Positions 1 through 9,721 of a stretch of 56,588 bases of DNA are shown in pieces. The stretch covers positions 49,098 through 105,685 of the forward strand of contig NW_027152062.1 of assembly GCF_004359215.1 (NCBI RefSeq). Direction: 5' to 3'. The translations under genes were made by a program, and so were the position numbers. The stretch's first letter is position 1; each line of letters begins with the position of its first letter. Source of the DNA: Bremia lactucae. Its lineage: Eukaryota; Oomycota; Peronosporomycetes; Peronosporales; Peronosporaceae. The notes below the pieces were generated by a model, which saw only the letters and a program-made list of their open reading frames with translations, did not search any database and was not told where the DNA came from.

Positions 1-489
1 GTCATCTCTTATCAGTCCCGGCTATTAAAAGCCGCGGAACTGAATTACCCTGTGCATGACAAAGAGCTACTTTCAATAAAGTATGCTCTTGTCAAGTTTC
101 GTGTGCACCTATTGGGCACCGAACCATTTGTGGTTTATACGGATCACGCATCACTGCGGACCGCAATAAACTCACCGCACCTCTCGCCTAGAATGGCAAG
201 ATGGCTCACATTCTTCTCTGAATTTAATTTCAAAGTTGAATATAAGCCGGGTAAGTCGAATGTCTTGGCTGACGCTTTATCGCGCAGACCAGACTTCGAG
301 GTTAGACACCAGGAAAGTGTGTCTAGTGCGAAAGCACAATTTCAGCCGTCAACGTTGGCAGCCATGAAGGCATACCACGTGACGAGCTCATTGGCCTTTG
401 AAATAAAAGAGAGCTACAGTCAGGACGACCACTGTTGCCTGCTGTTGGATCACTTTGGTGGACGAAAGGTAACCCTTCCGTCGCACTGA
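1..489 (+). pseudogene. Gypsy RNase H domain (pol fragment)
   Basis: Frame 1 is open from the first base of the window to a stop at 487-489. It carries RNase H and linker motifs typical of gypsy pol: Y-P-V-H-D-K-E-L-L near residues 17-25, then Y-T-D-H-A-S-L, then the connection motif K-P-G-K-S-N-V-L-A-D-A-L-S-R. The reverse transcriptase catalytic region lies outside the window. The reading frame stops before the integrase, consistent with decay. The family assignment is firm; activity is unlikely. Confidence 0.85.
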
Positions 490-543
490 AAGCTAAGCTA
501 AATCGCTTTAACTACAGCGATGGCCTGTTATGGCATCAGCTCT

Positions 544-631
544 AGATCTGTGTCATGAGGCACATAGATTCTCAAGGGATCACATCACCTTGTGATCCCT
601 TGAGAATCTATGTGCCTCATGACACAGATCT
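544..631. repeat. Perfect 41-bp inverted repeat with 6-nt loop inside pol
   Basis: Bases 544-584 are the exact reverse complement of 591-631, separated by TCACCT. The right arm encodes the expected pol sequence before the integrase zinc finger (R-I-Y-V-P-H-D-T-D). The left arm therefore looks like an inverted duplication of it. The same palindrome is at 34133-34220. Confidence 0.93.
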
Positions 632-2110
632 CAAGCTGATGATCCTTCCGAGCTCCATGATGCGCCATCTAATGGGCATCTGGGCCGTGAAAAGACATTC
701 TTACGAGTGTTAGAGGAATTTTGGTGGCAGATGGGTGGTTAACTCAATTCGCTCTTGCGAAAGTGTGTCAGCGCGTTAAGCCTACACCGTTCAGCAGTGC
801 GCCACTGATGCCGCTACCAATTCCAACCAACGGTTGGAAGTTAGTAAGTCTGGACTTCATGTTTGGCATGCCGCTCGATCATAAGGGTCGGACAGGGCTA
901 GTCGTCTTTGTAGACAGACTTAGCAAAATGGTGCGTTTAGCACCAAGAAAAACATCGATCACAGGCAAGGAGGCTGCTTTCTTGCTCATGGGTCATGTTT
1001 ACCGACTACACGGGATGCCTGAGTCCATAGTATCGGACCAGAATCCACGTTTTACGTCTGGTTTTCGGCGACATGTGTTCGAGCTGCCAGGTAGCAAGCG
1101 CAACATGTCGACCGCAGATCACCCCCAGAGCGATTGTCAAGCCGATCGTGCCAATCGGGTCGTGGTGGATGTCTTACGCACTATAGCAACTCCCAAAGAA
1201 TGACTCAATGTTGGAGAACGAACGGAAGTATCACGCTCTTCGTGATGAGCTGTCGTCAGCTCATCGCGGTTTCGAGGATCTTCGTACACGACATGAGAAT
1301 TTTCTGAGTCAGCATGAGAATCTGGTTTGTGACCACAAGAATCTTTTAGGGATTCTTGAAAAGGGTGGTCAAACTGATGGGAGCAAGCAATTGCTCTTTG
1401 TGGAGTTCGCTATAAATAACAGTGTCCACGCCAGTACGGGTGAGGCACCTGTTTTATATTAGCGGACTGCGCCATTATCGGACGCCAGTCTCGTTTGTGC
1501 ACAGCCCGACTCTTAGTGGGGGAGGGCCCCTCACTATGCTCGGTGCGAAGAGGGACATAGGTTCGTCAATATGACGATGACCCGCAAGAGTATCATCTCA
1601 ACGATAGAAACTTGCCCTAGTGATCCTGCCAGTATAGCAGTGGTCAATAAAACTACGTTCTATGGCCGACCTCTCGGCGGTGTCATAAGCGACTTTGTTG
1701 CTAAAAGCATGAGCGAGGCTCAACACTTTGTGGATAAGCGATTAGCCATCACACGAAAAGTCCGTGACTCGATGGCAAGCGCACAGGACAAGCAAAAAGA
1801 ATATACGGACCGAAATGGTCGCAAAAATAATGAACGCTTTAGAGTGGGTGAAAAAGCACTATAAAGTACTGCTACCCTACCTAAAATGCAATTTCTGTAC
1901 TACCTGGAGGTACTACGAAGTTGTTGCCGCGTTTCATTGGGCCCTTTACGGTGATAGAAGAGGTTAGAGACCTAAATTTTAGGCTCACCCTCCCTCCGTA
2001 TGTGAAGGCGCACCCGTATTTTACGTGGGTCGTCTGAAACGGTATGTAGACCCAGATGAGGTCACATGCCCCCATCCGTCTAGGGAGACCGATGGTGACG
2101 CCGGCTGTTA
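632..2110 (+). pseudogene. Gypsy integrase, frameshifted and chimeric
   Basis: The zinc-binding region (about 632-720) is frameshifted near 648 relative to the copy at 34021-34209, which has one extra base. The core at 721-1203 shows S-L-D-F-M-F-G, F-V-D-R-L-S-K-M and S-D-Q-N-P-R-F. The usual D-G-Q-T-E-R motif reads D-C-Q-A-D-R, so the catalytic Glu is replaced by Asp. A stop follows at 1201-1203. Bases 1204 to about 1380 are foreign coiled-coil sequence from the family B antisense ORF. Integrase resumes at V-E-F-A-I-N-N-S-V-H-A-S near 1400, and the GPY/F-like part (about 1900-2040) is frameshifted. Confidence 0.82.
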
Positions 2111-2126
2111 GTCGAGCGTCGTTCGG

Positions 2127-2657
2127 GTGAGGGGGATGGTGAAGGCGAAAAGCTATCATACCGATGCCTCTCACCACGAACAGGACTTGGAGAGCGAGGG
2201 ACATCACGCGAGTAACGCGGATGCCTCAGCATTATCCTTTAAAAGAGGTACAAGCGAGTCTTCAGGCGTTCATAACCCTGACAAGCCTTCCCTCGGACAT
2301 CTTGAAGATCCGAGGTCATTCGCGAGACTTGACCTTCGAGATCCGCAATACGTCGTTCGGCAGCGCTTAACGCCTGCGACTGAACTGACGAAGGTAAAGC
2401 AGCCGCGAGTAGGTGGGCGAGATCGCCACTCTTATCGGGCATCGCCTGCACTGATGGATGCGGGTGAGAATCATCGCTTTCTTGTTGGAAGGTTGCTTGC
2501 CCACCGCTCCGTGAGACAAAGGTATCAGATCCCCGTCCAATGGAAAGGTTACCCGAAGAGTTCCAACTCCTGGGAACCGATCGATACCCTACGTATTGAT
2601 GTGCCCGGCTTGGTGGCTGCCTATGAAAAAAAGCACCAGCTGAGGTCTCTTCGCTAG
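2127..2657 (+). pseudogene. Integrase C-terminal tail with chromodomain
   Basis: The C-terminal 60 or so residues form a recognisable chromodomain: R-L-L-A-H-R-S-V-R-Q-R-Y-Q-I, then V-Q-W-K-G-Y-P, then S-W-E-P, ending in a helix with V-A-A-Y-E-K. Chromodomains at the integrase C-terminus of chromoviruses are known to guide insertion to marked chromatin. This module is intact here although the rest of pol is broken. Its 3' end overlaps, on the opposite strand, the end of the antisense ORF that starts at 3566. Confidence 0.83.
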
Positions 2658-2669
2658 TCTCAGATGGAC

Positions 2670-3566
2670 TAGCAGAAGCAGCGTTGTGAGAAGAAACAGG
2701 GGGTACAGTACCACCATGATTTCTTTTACACGCAAGCGGGCAAAATTAATTCGTTGCGACCGCTGATTCATCGCATCGGAATGCGGATGAATGCGGCGCC
2801 AGAATTCCGCCTGGCGTTTCATTTGAACGCAACACGACCGGGATCGGGAAAATACGCCCAAGCGATTTTCCCTGAGCCCTCCATGACTCAAGGACGCCAT
2901 AATAATTATGTGCGTCTAGAAGAGCTGTCTAGGAGCGACGCTCTTGGCCCGTTTAAACGGGCCATTTAGATGGAGGGAGAATCGGTGATATGCCACCAGT
3001 CACATAGCCACGTTCTAAACGACTGGATTGTGACACCGACTGAGCGCGTTCACGTGTCGTCGGCGGAGCTGTAGGCTCCGAATTCTCTATGTCAGAACCA
3101 TTATGAATTATGGTCTGAGCATAAGGCGTTGTGGTTATACCCAACGGAGAAGCGGCTGCGCCTTTATGGGCAGCGCTCTCATTATCTGTCGCTGCGCTAT
3201 CCCGCGCAGACGACGAGACAGCATTTGTAAATGCTGCTGTCTCCATGTTGTGAGCCATATGAGAAGTTTGGAGGGGCAATAATGCGTCATCATCCTTCCT
3301 CATGAGCTCGTTGTTCGCATCATTATTATGAGGTGACGGCAACGGTGTCGACTCATTGTAGTCGACAATGAGCGATGGATCAACATCCTCACTGTTAAAG
3401 TGAGATGGATCCTTTAGCCCTGTAACGCGACAGCAGCAGTAGCTTTCGGCGTTTGGACTAAGCCATTAGACGCGGCCGGCGAATTAACGCGGCGCGTGCG
3501 CATAGTTTGAGGTTGAGTGGGCGTCTTTGCAGACGACCCACCAACGTGGCCCCTTTTAGGTGGCAT
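2670..3566 (-). pseudogene. Antisense ORF of family A (copy 1, frameshifted)
   Basis: It starts at an ATG (3566) about 130 bp from the 3' LTR and reads against pol. The N-terminus is M-P-P-K-R-G-H-V-G-G, followed by Ser/Thr/Pro/Ala-rich sequence. One-base differences from the copy at 6339-7343 shift the frame near 3432 and near 2955. The middle segment (2953-3342) is open and contains R-E-R-A-Q-S-V-S-Q-S. I know no family for it. Its presence in both copies, ending at the chromodomain, suggests a real element-encoded antisense gene. Confidence 0.5.
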
Positions 3567-3683
3567 CTTTGGCGCCGTGTATGGAAGCACAGGTCGCTAG
3601 AGTGATTGAGTGAGCTAGCGGCGCGAAAAGCTGCTCGCAGTTCCTCTCTCCTCTTTGACGAATTTAAAAATTTGAATTTGTTC

Positions 3684-3699
3684 GTAAAGGGGGGGATGG
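3684..3699 (+). other. Polypurine tract
   Basis: A purine run (AAAGGGGGGGATGG) directly abuts the LTR start TGTAACGG. This is the position of the plus-strand primer in LTR retroelements and fixes the + orientation of the family A element. Confidence 0.75.
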
Positions 3700-3792
3700 T
3701 GTAACGGACTAAAGTTGCCCTAATGTTACACAGTCCCCGTTGTGTTTAAGTAGAGCGTGGCCGCATTACGACGTGCCCACCTACATACATGG
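3700..3792 (+). repeat. Family A 3' LTR with large internal deletion
   Basis: It starts TGTAACGGACTAAAGTTGCC like the LTR at 7482. After about 45 bp it jumps to the segment GTTTAAGTAGAGCGTGGCC that lies almost 500 bp downstream in the 7482 copy, and ends at the inserted family B LTR. Confidence 0.7.
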
Positions 3793-4242
3793 TGTAACGG
3801 GGCACTGCGACTTGTACTGTTTCAGTACAAGTCCACTTCACACTGCTTCAGATGTGAGTGGTGCCTCTCGTTAAGTGACGTACACTGTACGTATAAAGGA
3901 AGACTTCTCTTAAGGCAAGTTAGCTTAAGAGTGTAAAATGAAAACTGTATTAATATAGTTAAGTGTCTTGTTAATCTATCTTTGTAAATGTTGTCTTAAC
4001 TATAAACTAATACTAAACATGTAAATGAATTCTTATCTATCTTATCTCGTAACTCTCTTTGATTACTTCTACAGCTGATTAGTCTGCGGAATAAATAGAC
4101 ATAATGGTCTATACCTATTTATGGATAAGAATTCAGGAAATTACTATTTAAAGTAATTTCCTCCAAATATTATCTACCTTTTGGATAATATTAATTAACA
4201 ATCTTTTATTGTTAATTTCATGTAACGATACACCCCGTTACA
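3793..4242 (-). repeat. Family B LTR (3' LTR of a minus-strand element)
   Basis: 450 bp bounded by TGTAACGG and CCGTTACA. Orientation is taken from two facts. The purine tract AAGGGAGGGG immediately outside the right end is a polypurine tract for a minus-strand element. The other LTR end is followed by a TGGTAGCAC primer-binding site and gag elsewhere (55322 onward). Family members are at 31339, 36610, 43768, 44282, 45550 and 54881. Confidence 0.85.
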
Positions 4243-4283
4243 TCACCCCTCCCTTAAACGACAATCACTCTGAATGTCATTAG

Positions 4284-5185
4284 GTGGAGTGGTCGCTAAA
4301 TGACCACTTAATTTTTAAAATGATTTTGATTGGTCAGATCCATCATTTTAAATTCCATCGCATGAAGGAACAATTCATGCGGGGTGAGGATAGTGTTGAA
4401 CCTTCGGCTGCGGTTCGTGCAGCCGCGGGTGACGCATTGTTATCTCTTGCGGTAGACGTTCCGTCTACCGTAGTGTCTTCCACTCGCACAACACTTGGTG
4501 TTGCGAGTGCACGTGGTGATTCACCACGTGAGTACGACCCCTCTTTAGAGGTCGACTACGAATGCGAGTCGGACGAAATGGCCGACTCGGGGAGAAAAAA
4601 AACAGTCGCCTGGTCATCGTCAGGCGGCTGACTATGAGCCTTCGAATGAGGGGGCTCATTCGAGTAGACGTGCTGGTAGTATTCGCCACTGTCCGACGAT
4701 GAGGATGATTCCTCAGCGCCAGTACCGTCTCCCGTGCCGTCGTTCGCACATATTTCTATGCGTGGTGATGACGATGGCGTAAGCCATCGTAAGAAAAGTT
4801 CTTGTGGTACTCCTGCTTCAGTGGGTACTACTCAGGGGAGTGAAGACAGTAAAATGTCTCATCTTCCTGAAAAGGAGCCGTGGCTTTTGCCCGAACAGCT
4901 GATTAATAGAATGTCTAGAAAGACTACTCCTCACGATAAATGTCCCTTATTTATTGCGACAAAGCTTCATGGCCTTGATCCCAGCGCGAAGAACTTTCGC
5001 GCTAAGGAAGATTTTTATATCGATGCTTTTTTTCAAGCATCGATGGTATAGCGGCAACAATAAGCGAGGTAAAGTCTCGCTCATGCAAGCCTGGAGCGCG
5101 TTCATTCGCAATGTCAAAGACATTGGACGCGAAGTCTGGCGATTCGCCCTAAGTTTGAGAAACGAACTCCAACCGGTGCAAGGTA
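4284..5185 (+). pseudogene. Family B antisense ORF, 5' part, broken
   Basis: The plus-strand reading starts near the family B 3' LTR. It has an Ala/Ser-rich N-terminal part and an acidic stretch (D-Y-E-C-E-S-D-E) near residue 90, continuing in shifted frames to about 5160. The last part (D-P-S-A-K-N-F-R-A-K-E-D-F-Y and W-Y-S-G-N-N-K-R) has a conserved-protein look. Related readings are at 37176 and 44777. It lies on the strand opposite to gag-pol of its own family. At about 5185 it is fused to family A integrase sequence. The function is unknown. Confidence 0.5.
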
Positions 5186-6411
5186 TAAGCAAGCAATTGC
5201 CCTTTGTGGAGTTCGCTATAAATAACAGTGTCCACGCCAGTACGGGTGAGACACCGCTTTACATTAACGGACTGCACCATCCTCGGACGCCAGTCTCGTT
5301 TCTGAGCAGCCCGAGTCTTAGTGGGCGAGGTCCCCTCACTATGCTCGGTGCGAAAGAGGGACAGTGTTTCGTCAATATGACCATGACCCATGAGGGTATC
5401 ATCTCAAAGACAGAAACTTGCCCTCGTGACCCTGCCAGTTTAGCAGTGGTCGATAAAACTACGCCTTATGACCGATATCTCAGCGGTGTCATAGGCGCGT
5501 TTGATGCTAAAAGCGTGAGCGAGGCTTAACGCTTTGTGGATGAGCGATTAGCCATCACACGTAAAGTCCGTGACACAATGGCAAGCGGACATGACAAGCA
5601 CAACGAGAAAAAGTACTATTAAGCACTGCTACCCTACCTAAAATTGCAATTTCTTACTGCCTGGAGGTACTACGAAGTTGTTGCCGCGTTTCATTGGGCC
5701 CTTACGGTGGTCGAAGAGGTTGGAGACCTAAATTATAGGCTCACCCTACCTCCGTCTATAAAGGCGCACCCCGTATTTTACGTGGGTTGTCTGAAACGGT
5801 ATGTAGACCTAAATGAGAGCATTTATCCTCATCCGTCTAAGAAGACCGATGGTGACGCTGACAGTGAGTCAAGCGTCGTTCGGGTGAGGGGGGCGGTGAA
5901 GGCGAAAAGCTATCGGACCGATTCCTCCCACCACGAACAGGATTTGGAGAGCGAGGGACATCACGCGAGTAACGCGGATCCCTCAGCATCATCCTCTCAA
6001 AGAGGTCCAAGAGTCTTCAGGCATTTATAATCCTGACGAGCCTTCGCTCGGACATTAAAAAGATCCGAGGTCAGTCGCGAGACTTGACCCTCGAGATACA
6101 CAATACGTCGTTCAGCAGCGCTTAACGCCTGTGACTGAACGGACGAATGTCAGACAGCCGCGAATACGTGGGCGACGTCGCCACTCCTATCGGGCGCCGC
6201 TTGCACTGAGTGATACGGGTGAGAATCAACGCTTCCTTATTAAAAGGTTGCTTGCCCACCGCTCCGTGGGGCAAAGGTATCAGATTTTCGTCCAATGAAA
6301 AGGTTACCCGAAGAATTTTGACTCTTAGGAACCGATCGCTACCCTATGTATAGATGTGCCCGGCTTGGTGGCTGCCTATGAAAAGGAGCACCAGCTGAGG
6401 CCTCTTCGCTA
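5186..6411 (+). pseudogene. Integrase C-terminal, GPY/F-like and chromodomain remnant
   Basis: The remnant shows V-E-F-A-I-N-N-S-V-H-A-S at about 5205, a GPY/F-like core at 5670-5810 (W-A-L-T-V-V-E-E-V-G-D-L-N-Y-R-L-T-L, then K-A-H-P-V-F-Y-V), and a chromodomain at about 6230-6411. The chromodomain has two in-frame stops (after I-F-V-Q and after F-D-S). Other stops occur near 5527 and 5621. No catalytic residues remain. Confidence 0.8.
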
Positions 6412-7343
6412 GACTCAAATGGACTAGCAGAAGTAGCGTTGTGAGAAGAAACAGGGGGTACAGTACCGCCCATTATCTCGTTCACACGCAAGCGAAGGAA
6501 ATTAATTCGTTGCGACCGCTGCTTCAACGCATCAGAATGCGGCGCAAGAATTCCGCCTTGTATTGGTCGGGCGTTTCATTTGAACGCAACACGACCGGGA
6601 CCGGGAAAATACGCCCAAGCGTTTTATGCGCATCTAGAAGAGCGCGCTCTAGGAGCGACGCTCTTGACCCGTTTAAACGAGGCCATTTAGATGGAGGAGG
6701 CATCTTTGGTATGCCACCCGTCACATAGCCACGTTCAAAACAAATGGCTTGTGACACCGACTGAGCACGTTCACGTGTCGTCGGCGGAGCTTTAGGCTCC
6801 GAATCCTCTATGTCAGAAGCATTATGATGGTCTGAGCATAAGGCGTTGTGGTTATACCCAACGCCTTACTGCTGTCTCCATGTTGTGAGCCATGAGAGAA
6901 GTTTGGATGGGCAATAATGCGCCATCATCCTTCAGCGCCTTTATGGGCAGCGCTCTCATTATCTGTCGCTGCGCTATCCAGCGCAGACGACGAGACAGCA
7001 TTCGTAAATGATGCTGTTTCCATGTTGTGAGCCATGAGAGAAGTTTGGATGGGCAATAATGCGCCATTACCTTCCTCATGAGCTCGTTGCCCGCATCAGT
7101 ATTATGAGGTGACGGCAACGGTGTCGACTCATTATAGTTGACAATGAGCGATGGATCAACATCCTCACTGTTAAAGTGGGATGGATCCTTTAGCCCTGTT
7201 AACGCGACAGCAGCAGTAGCTTTCGGCGTTTGGACTAAGGCATTAGACGCGGCCGGCGAATTAACGCGGCGCGTGCGCATAGTTTGAGGTTGAGTGGGCG
7301 TCTTCGCAGACGACCCACCAACGTGGCCTCTTTTAGGTGGCAT
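6339..7343 (-). pseudogene. Antisense ORF of family A (copy 2, best preserved)
   Basis: An ATG at 7343 lies about 140 bp from the LTR and reads away from it against pol. The N-terminus is M-P-P-K-R-G-H-V-G-G-S-S-A-K-T-P. It is open for about 490 nt, then continues in other frames: 6757-6524 contains F-P-V-P-V-V-L-R-S-N-E-T-P-D-Q-Y, and the final part ends at a stop at 6339. The end lies inside the chromodomain region of the opposite strand. The first part includes a local duplication of M-A-H-N-M-E-T-A. No known family is recognised. Confidence 0.5.
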
Positions 7344-7481
7344 CTTTGGCGCCGTGTATGGAAACACAGGTCGCTAGAGTGATTGAGAGAAGCATCGGCG
7401 CCTTAAGCAGCTCGCAGTTCCTCCTTCCTCCTTCCTCTTTGACGAATTTAAAAATGTAAATTTTTCTTTAAGGGGGGATGG

Positions 7482-8322
7482 TGTAACGGACTAAAGTTGC
7501 CCAAATGTTACACAGACCTCGTTAAGTACACTTGGTGTACTTAAGGGGATGGTCAATTACTTAAATAATGTAAGTAAATCATAACTCGGATGTAGTTCAC
7601 ATTGTGACCAACCCTTGGGTATGTGATGCACATAGGTGCATTCACACTAGGAAGGATGACGCCTAGCGTCATTCGTCACGCGAGATATCTAGAAAGATAC
7701 GCTCGCAATACATATTAGTGTTTTCTACAGAGGTGACATATTTGATTGGTAAAAATAGGTATTTATATTTAATGTGATTAAATATAAATCAGTCTAAAAA
7801 CTACTTTCTACTTAGTAAGTGCGCACGAGGAGCCGGATTACCGTTCCCGTGACGACACTTTACTAGAGTACTTAGTGCGTTGGGTGAGGTCGCTAAGGCG
7901 CCCACCACAACTATCTCACGACACGCAAGAGAAGCTGGTTTAACTGCTTCCTCGCTGGGCTAGGGTGTGTGTCTAAGTAGAGCGTGGCCGCATTACGACG
8001 TGCCCGCAGATACTAAGAAGGCTTAGGACAGGAAAAAGTAAAACTGTATTAACATATTTAGGTTCATACGTCACGATATTCTTATCTACTGACTTTAACA
8101 TATATATATATATAGCGACTCCTTGCGCACCTCGCATTCGTGCGTCTAGCAGCGATTGGCGGGGTTTGTTTAAATTTAAATCAATCAATCAGCCTTCATT
8201 AACCACATCAACAACAAGTGACGATATTACCGAAACGGTAATATTGGAAATGCAAATTAAATTATCAAATAGTTATAATTCTATAATTCGATATTATTTC
8301 TCGTTTAGGGAAAAATTTACAT
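7482..8322 (+). repeat. Family A 3' LTR, nearly full length
   Basis: It begins TGTAACGGACTAAAG directly after a purine tract. It shares its first ~440 bp with 36005-36450 and its last ~400 bp with the LTR pieces at 46660-47073 and 32219-32690, which end in CGTTACA. The terminal 15-20 bp are missing here, so the right edge is approximate. It contains an (AT)n run at about 8098-8115. Confidence 0.72.
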
Positions 8323-8613
8323 GTTTCGTCTCTTAAAAAATAATTTTAATGCAACGTGAAACTACATCGGCCTTCCTTCTTTCAATCGTTGCAACATCAC
8401 AATATAATTAAAGAAGGTTGCGCTTTAGGTATTGCAAAGCATTCAATGGCAGAGATGTTAATTATGACGTATAATAATGATAATAATTATCTCAATTGAT
8501 ATATGGAAAGTTGCGAAAGAAATAGACGGTTACAAAATAACTTTACGTATTGTAGCATAGCCAGATTAAAATCTGACATTTATTTTAATACTCTACAAAT
8601 TATCCCAGATAAA

Positions 8614-9434
8614 ATGCAGAGTGTAGAAACGTCGTTTCCCCAGCTTCAGCCGCTGCAGCGTTTAAGCAGCGGTGAGAGCCTCCAAGGTGATTTTAGTGTG
8701 GAAGTTATCGGGAGCCAGGAGTCGCTTGACCTTGACAGCGGCAAATTTTATACGGTAGGGATATGCATTGTATGTGTGGATAAAAATTCACTTTTCGCGT
8801 GTTCTTTAGGAATATATTCTGCGCTGTTCGTGGTTCGAGCATAATTCATCCCCTGAGGTACGCTCGCTGTTTCTTGTTCTTTGTGTAGTGCAGACTATTT
8901 TTTGTTAAGGATCTATTTCGCAGATCTGGGACATCGTCCGCCGCTATCGCGAATTCTGCGCTATCGACATTTTGGTATTCAAATAAGCTTTCTGCTTTAC
9001 CTTAAAAATAACATGTCAAAAAAAGAAACACTGACGATGCGTGTATGGGAAAGCTGCGTGAAAAGTATCCAACGTGGGCACCAATGTTCCGATTTCTGCC
9101 AAGCAAAAAGTATATCGGCTCATCCCTGGCAGCGGATTTTGTAGACAAGCGGCAGCGAGATCTCGGAAATTACATTATGTCTATTCTGCACAGTTGCCCG
9201 CTGGTTCGAACAGTTAAAAAGCATTTGACGTCTGGTATAATTTGCGTCCTGACCTGAATGTCTTGCCTATTATAGCTCGTTCTAGACGAGATAATTGATT
9301 CATTTCTCGACATAAAGCGCCACATTCTCGAGCGTGCGCGCGAGAATTGTAGCGAGACAGGATCAGTATGTTCCCCAACGCGTTTGACATCTGGCAGCAT
9401 CTGTGGCGTCAGCCCCATGCGTACTGAGCTTTAA
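8614..9434 (+). CDS. PX-domain protein
   Basis: Small phosphoinositide-binding (Phox homology) protein, rebuilt as five exons: 8614-8754, 8810-8857, 8924-8974, 9054-9234, 9286-9434 (189 aa). All junctions are GT-AG and keep phase. The PX hallmarks run across exons: F-Y-T-V-E-Y-I, then R-R-Y-R-E-F (the basic phosphoinositide-contact motif), then L-R-E-K-Y-P-T-W, L-P-S-K-K-Y-I-G and D-F-V-D-K-R-Q-R-D-L-G-N-Y-I. PX proteins usually act on endosomal or other phosphoinositide membranes; the cargo here cannot be told. An in-frame upstream ATG at 8503 would add 37 residues. The acceptor before 9054 is purine-rich and is the least certain junction. Confidence 0.78.
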
Positions 9435-9721
9435 TTTGTCGAAAGTAATTTTAAGTTAATCAATTAATCAATTATAAAAGGAACTCGAGATTATTCTCAG
9501 TTTTGCCGAGAGAAGGAAACTGATCTACAAAACGTCGTATTACCTGTCTAACCCTGTCTGATCCGATTATGACCATCATTCTGCTTGAAGATTTCGTGGC
9601 TGCACGCGCACTTAGCGAGCTCTGAACCGGACTACGCGTTGCGCGACGCGTGTATTCTTACCAAAGTTAGTCGAGCGATCAAGTTGCGACTCGAGACAAA
9701 AGAATATCGAAGAATCTTAAG

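Larger units (their letters stand above)
1..3792 (+). mobile_element. Family A Ty3/gypsy chromovirus, 5'-truncated by window edge
   Basis: Plus-strand order is RNase H, integrase zinc-binding region, integrase core, GPY/F-like region, chromodomain, antisense ORF, polypurine tract and a damaged 3' LTR. The order integrase then chromodomain defines a Ty3/gypsy chromovirus. gag, protease and most of reverse transcriptase would lie left of the window. Several frames are broken, so this copy is not autonomous. Nucleotides 293-1895 recur almost identically in reverse orientation at 32868-34471. Confidence 0.88.
5186..7481 (+). mobile_element. Family A 3' half (second copy) fused to family B
   Basis: From A-G-C-A-A-G-C-A-A-T-T-G the sequence follows family A: integrase C-terminal part, GPY/F-like region, decayed chromodomain, antisense ORF and polypurine tract, ending at an LTR at 7482. 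It resumes at the same point where foreign sequence ends in the first copy (about 1380). Both copies therefore share one breakpoint on the family A side. Confidence 0.8.

Noticed and set aside
3793..5185. Reading the LTR at 3793 and the following ORF as the 5' LTR and gag of a plus-strand element
   Set aside because: The bases after the LTR form a polypurine tract for the minus strand and no primer-binding site. In two other copies the opposite LTR end is followed by TGGTAGCAC and an unmistakable gag.
8098..8115. AT dinucleotide run as a promoter or origin
   Set aside because: It is a simple microsatellite inside an LTR, with no other supporting signal.
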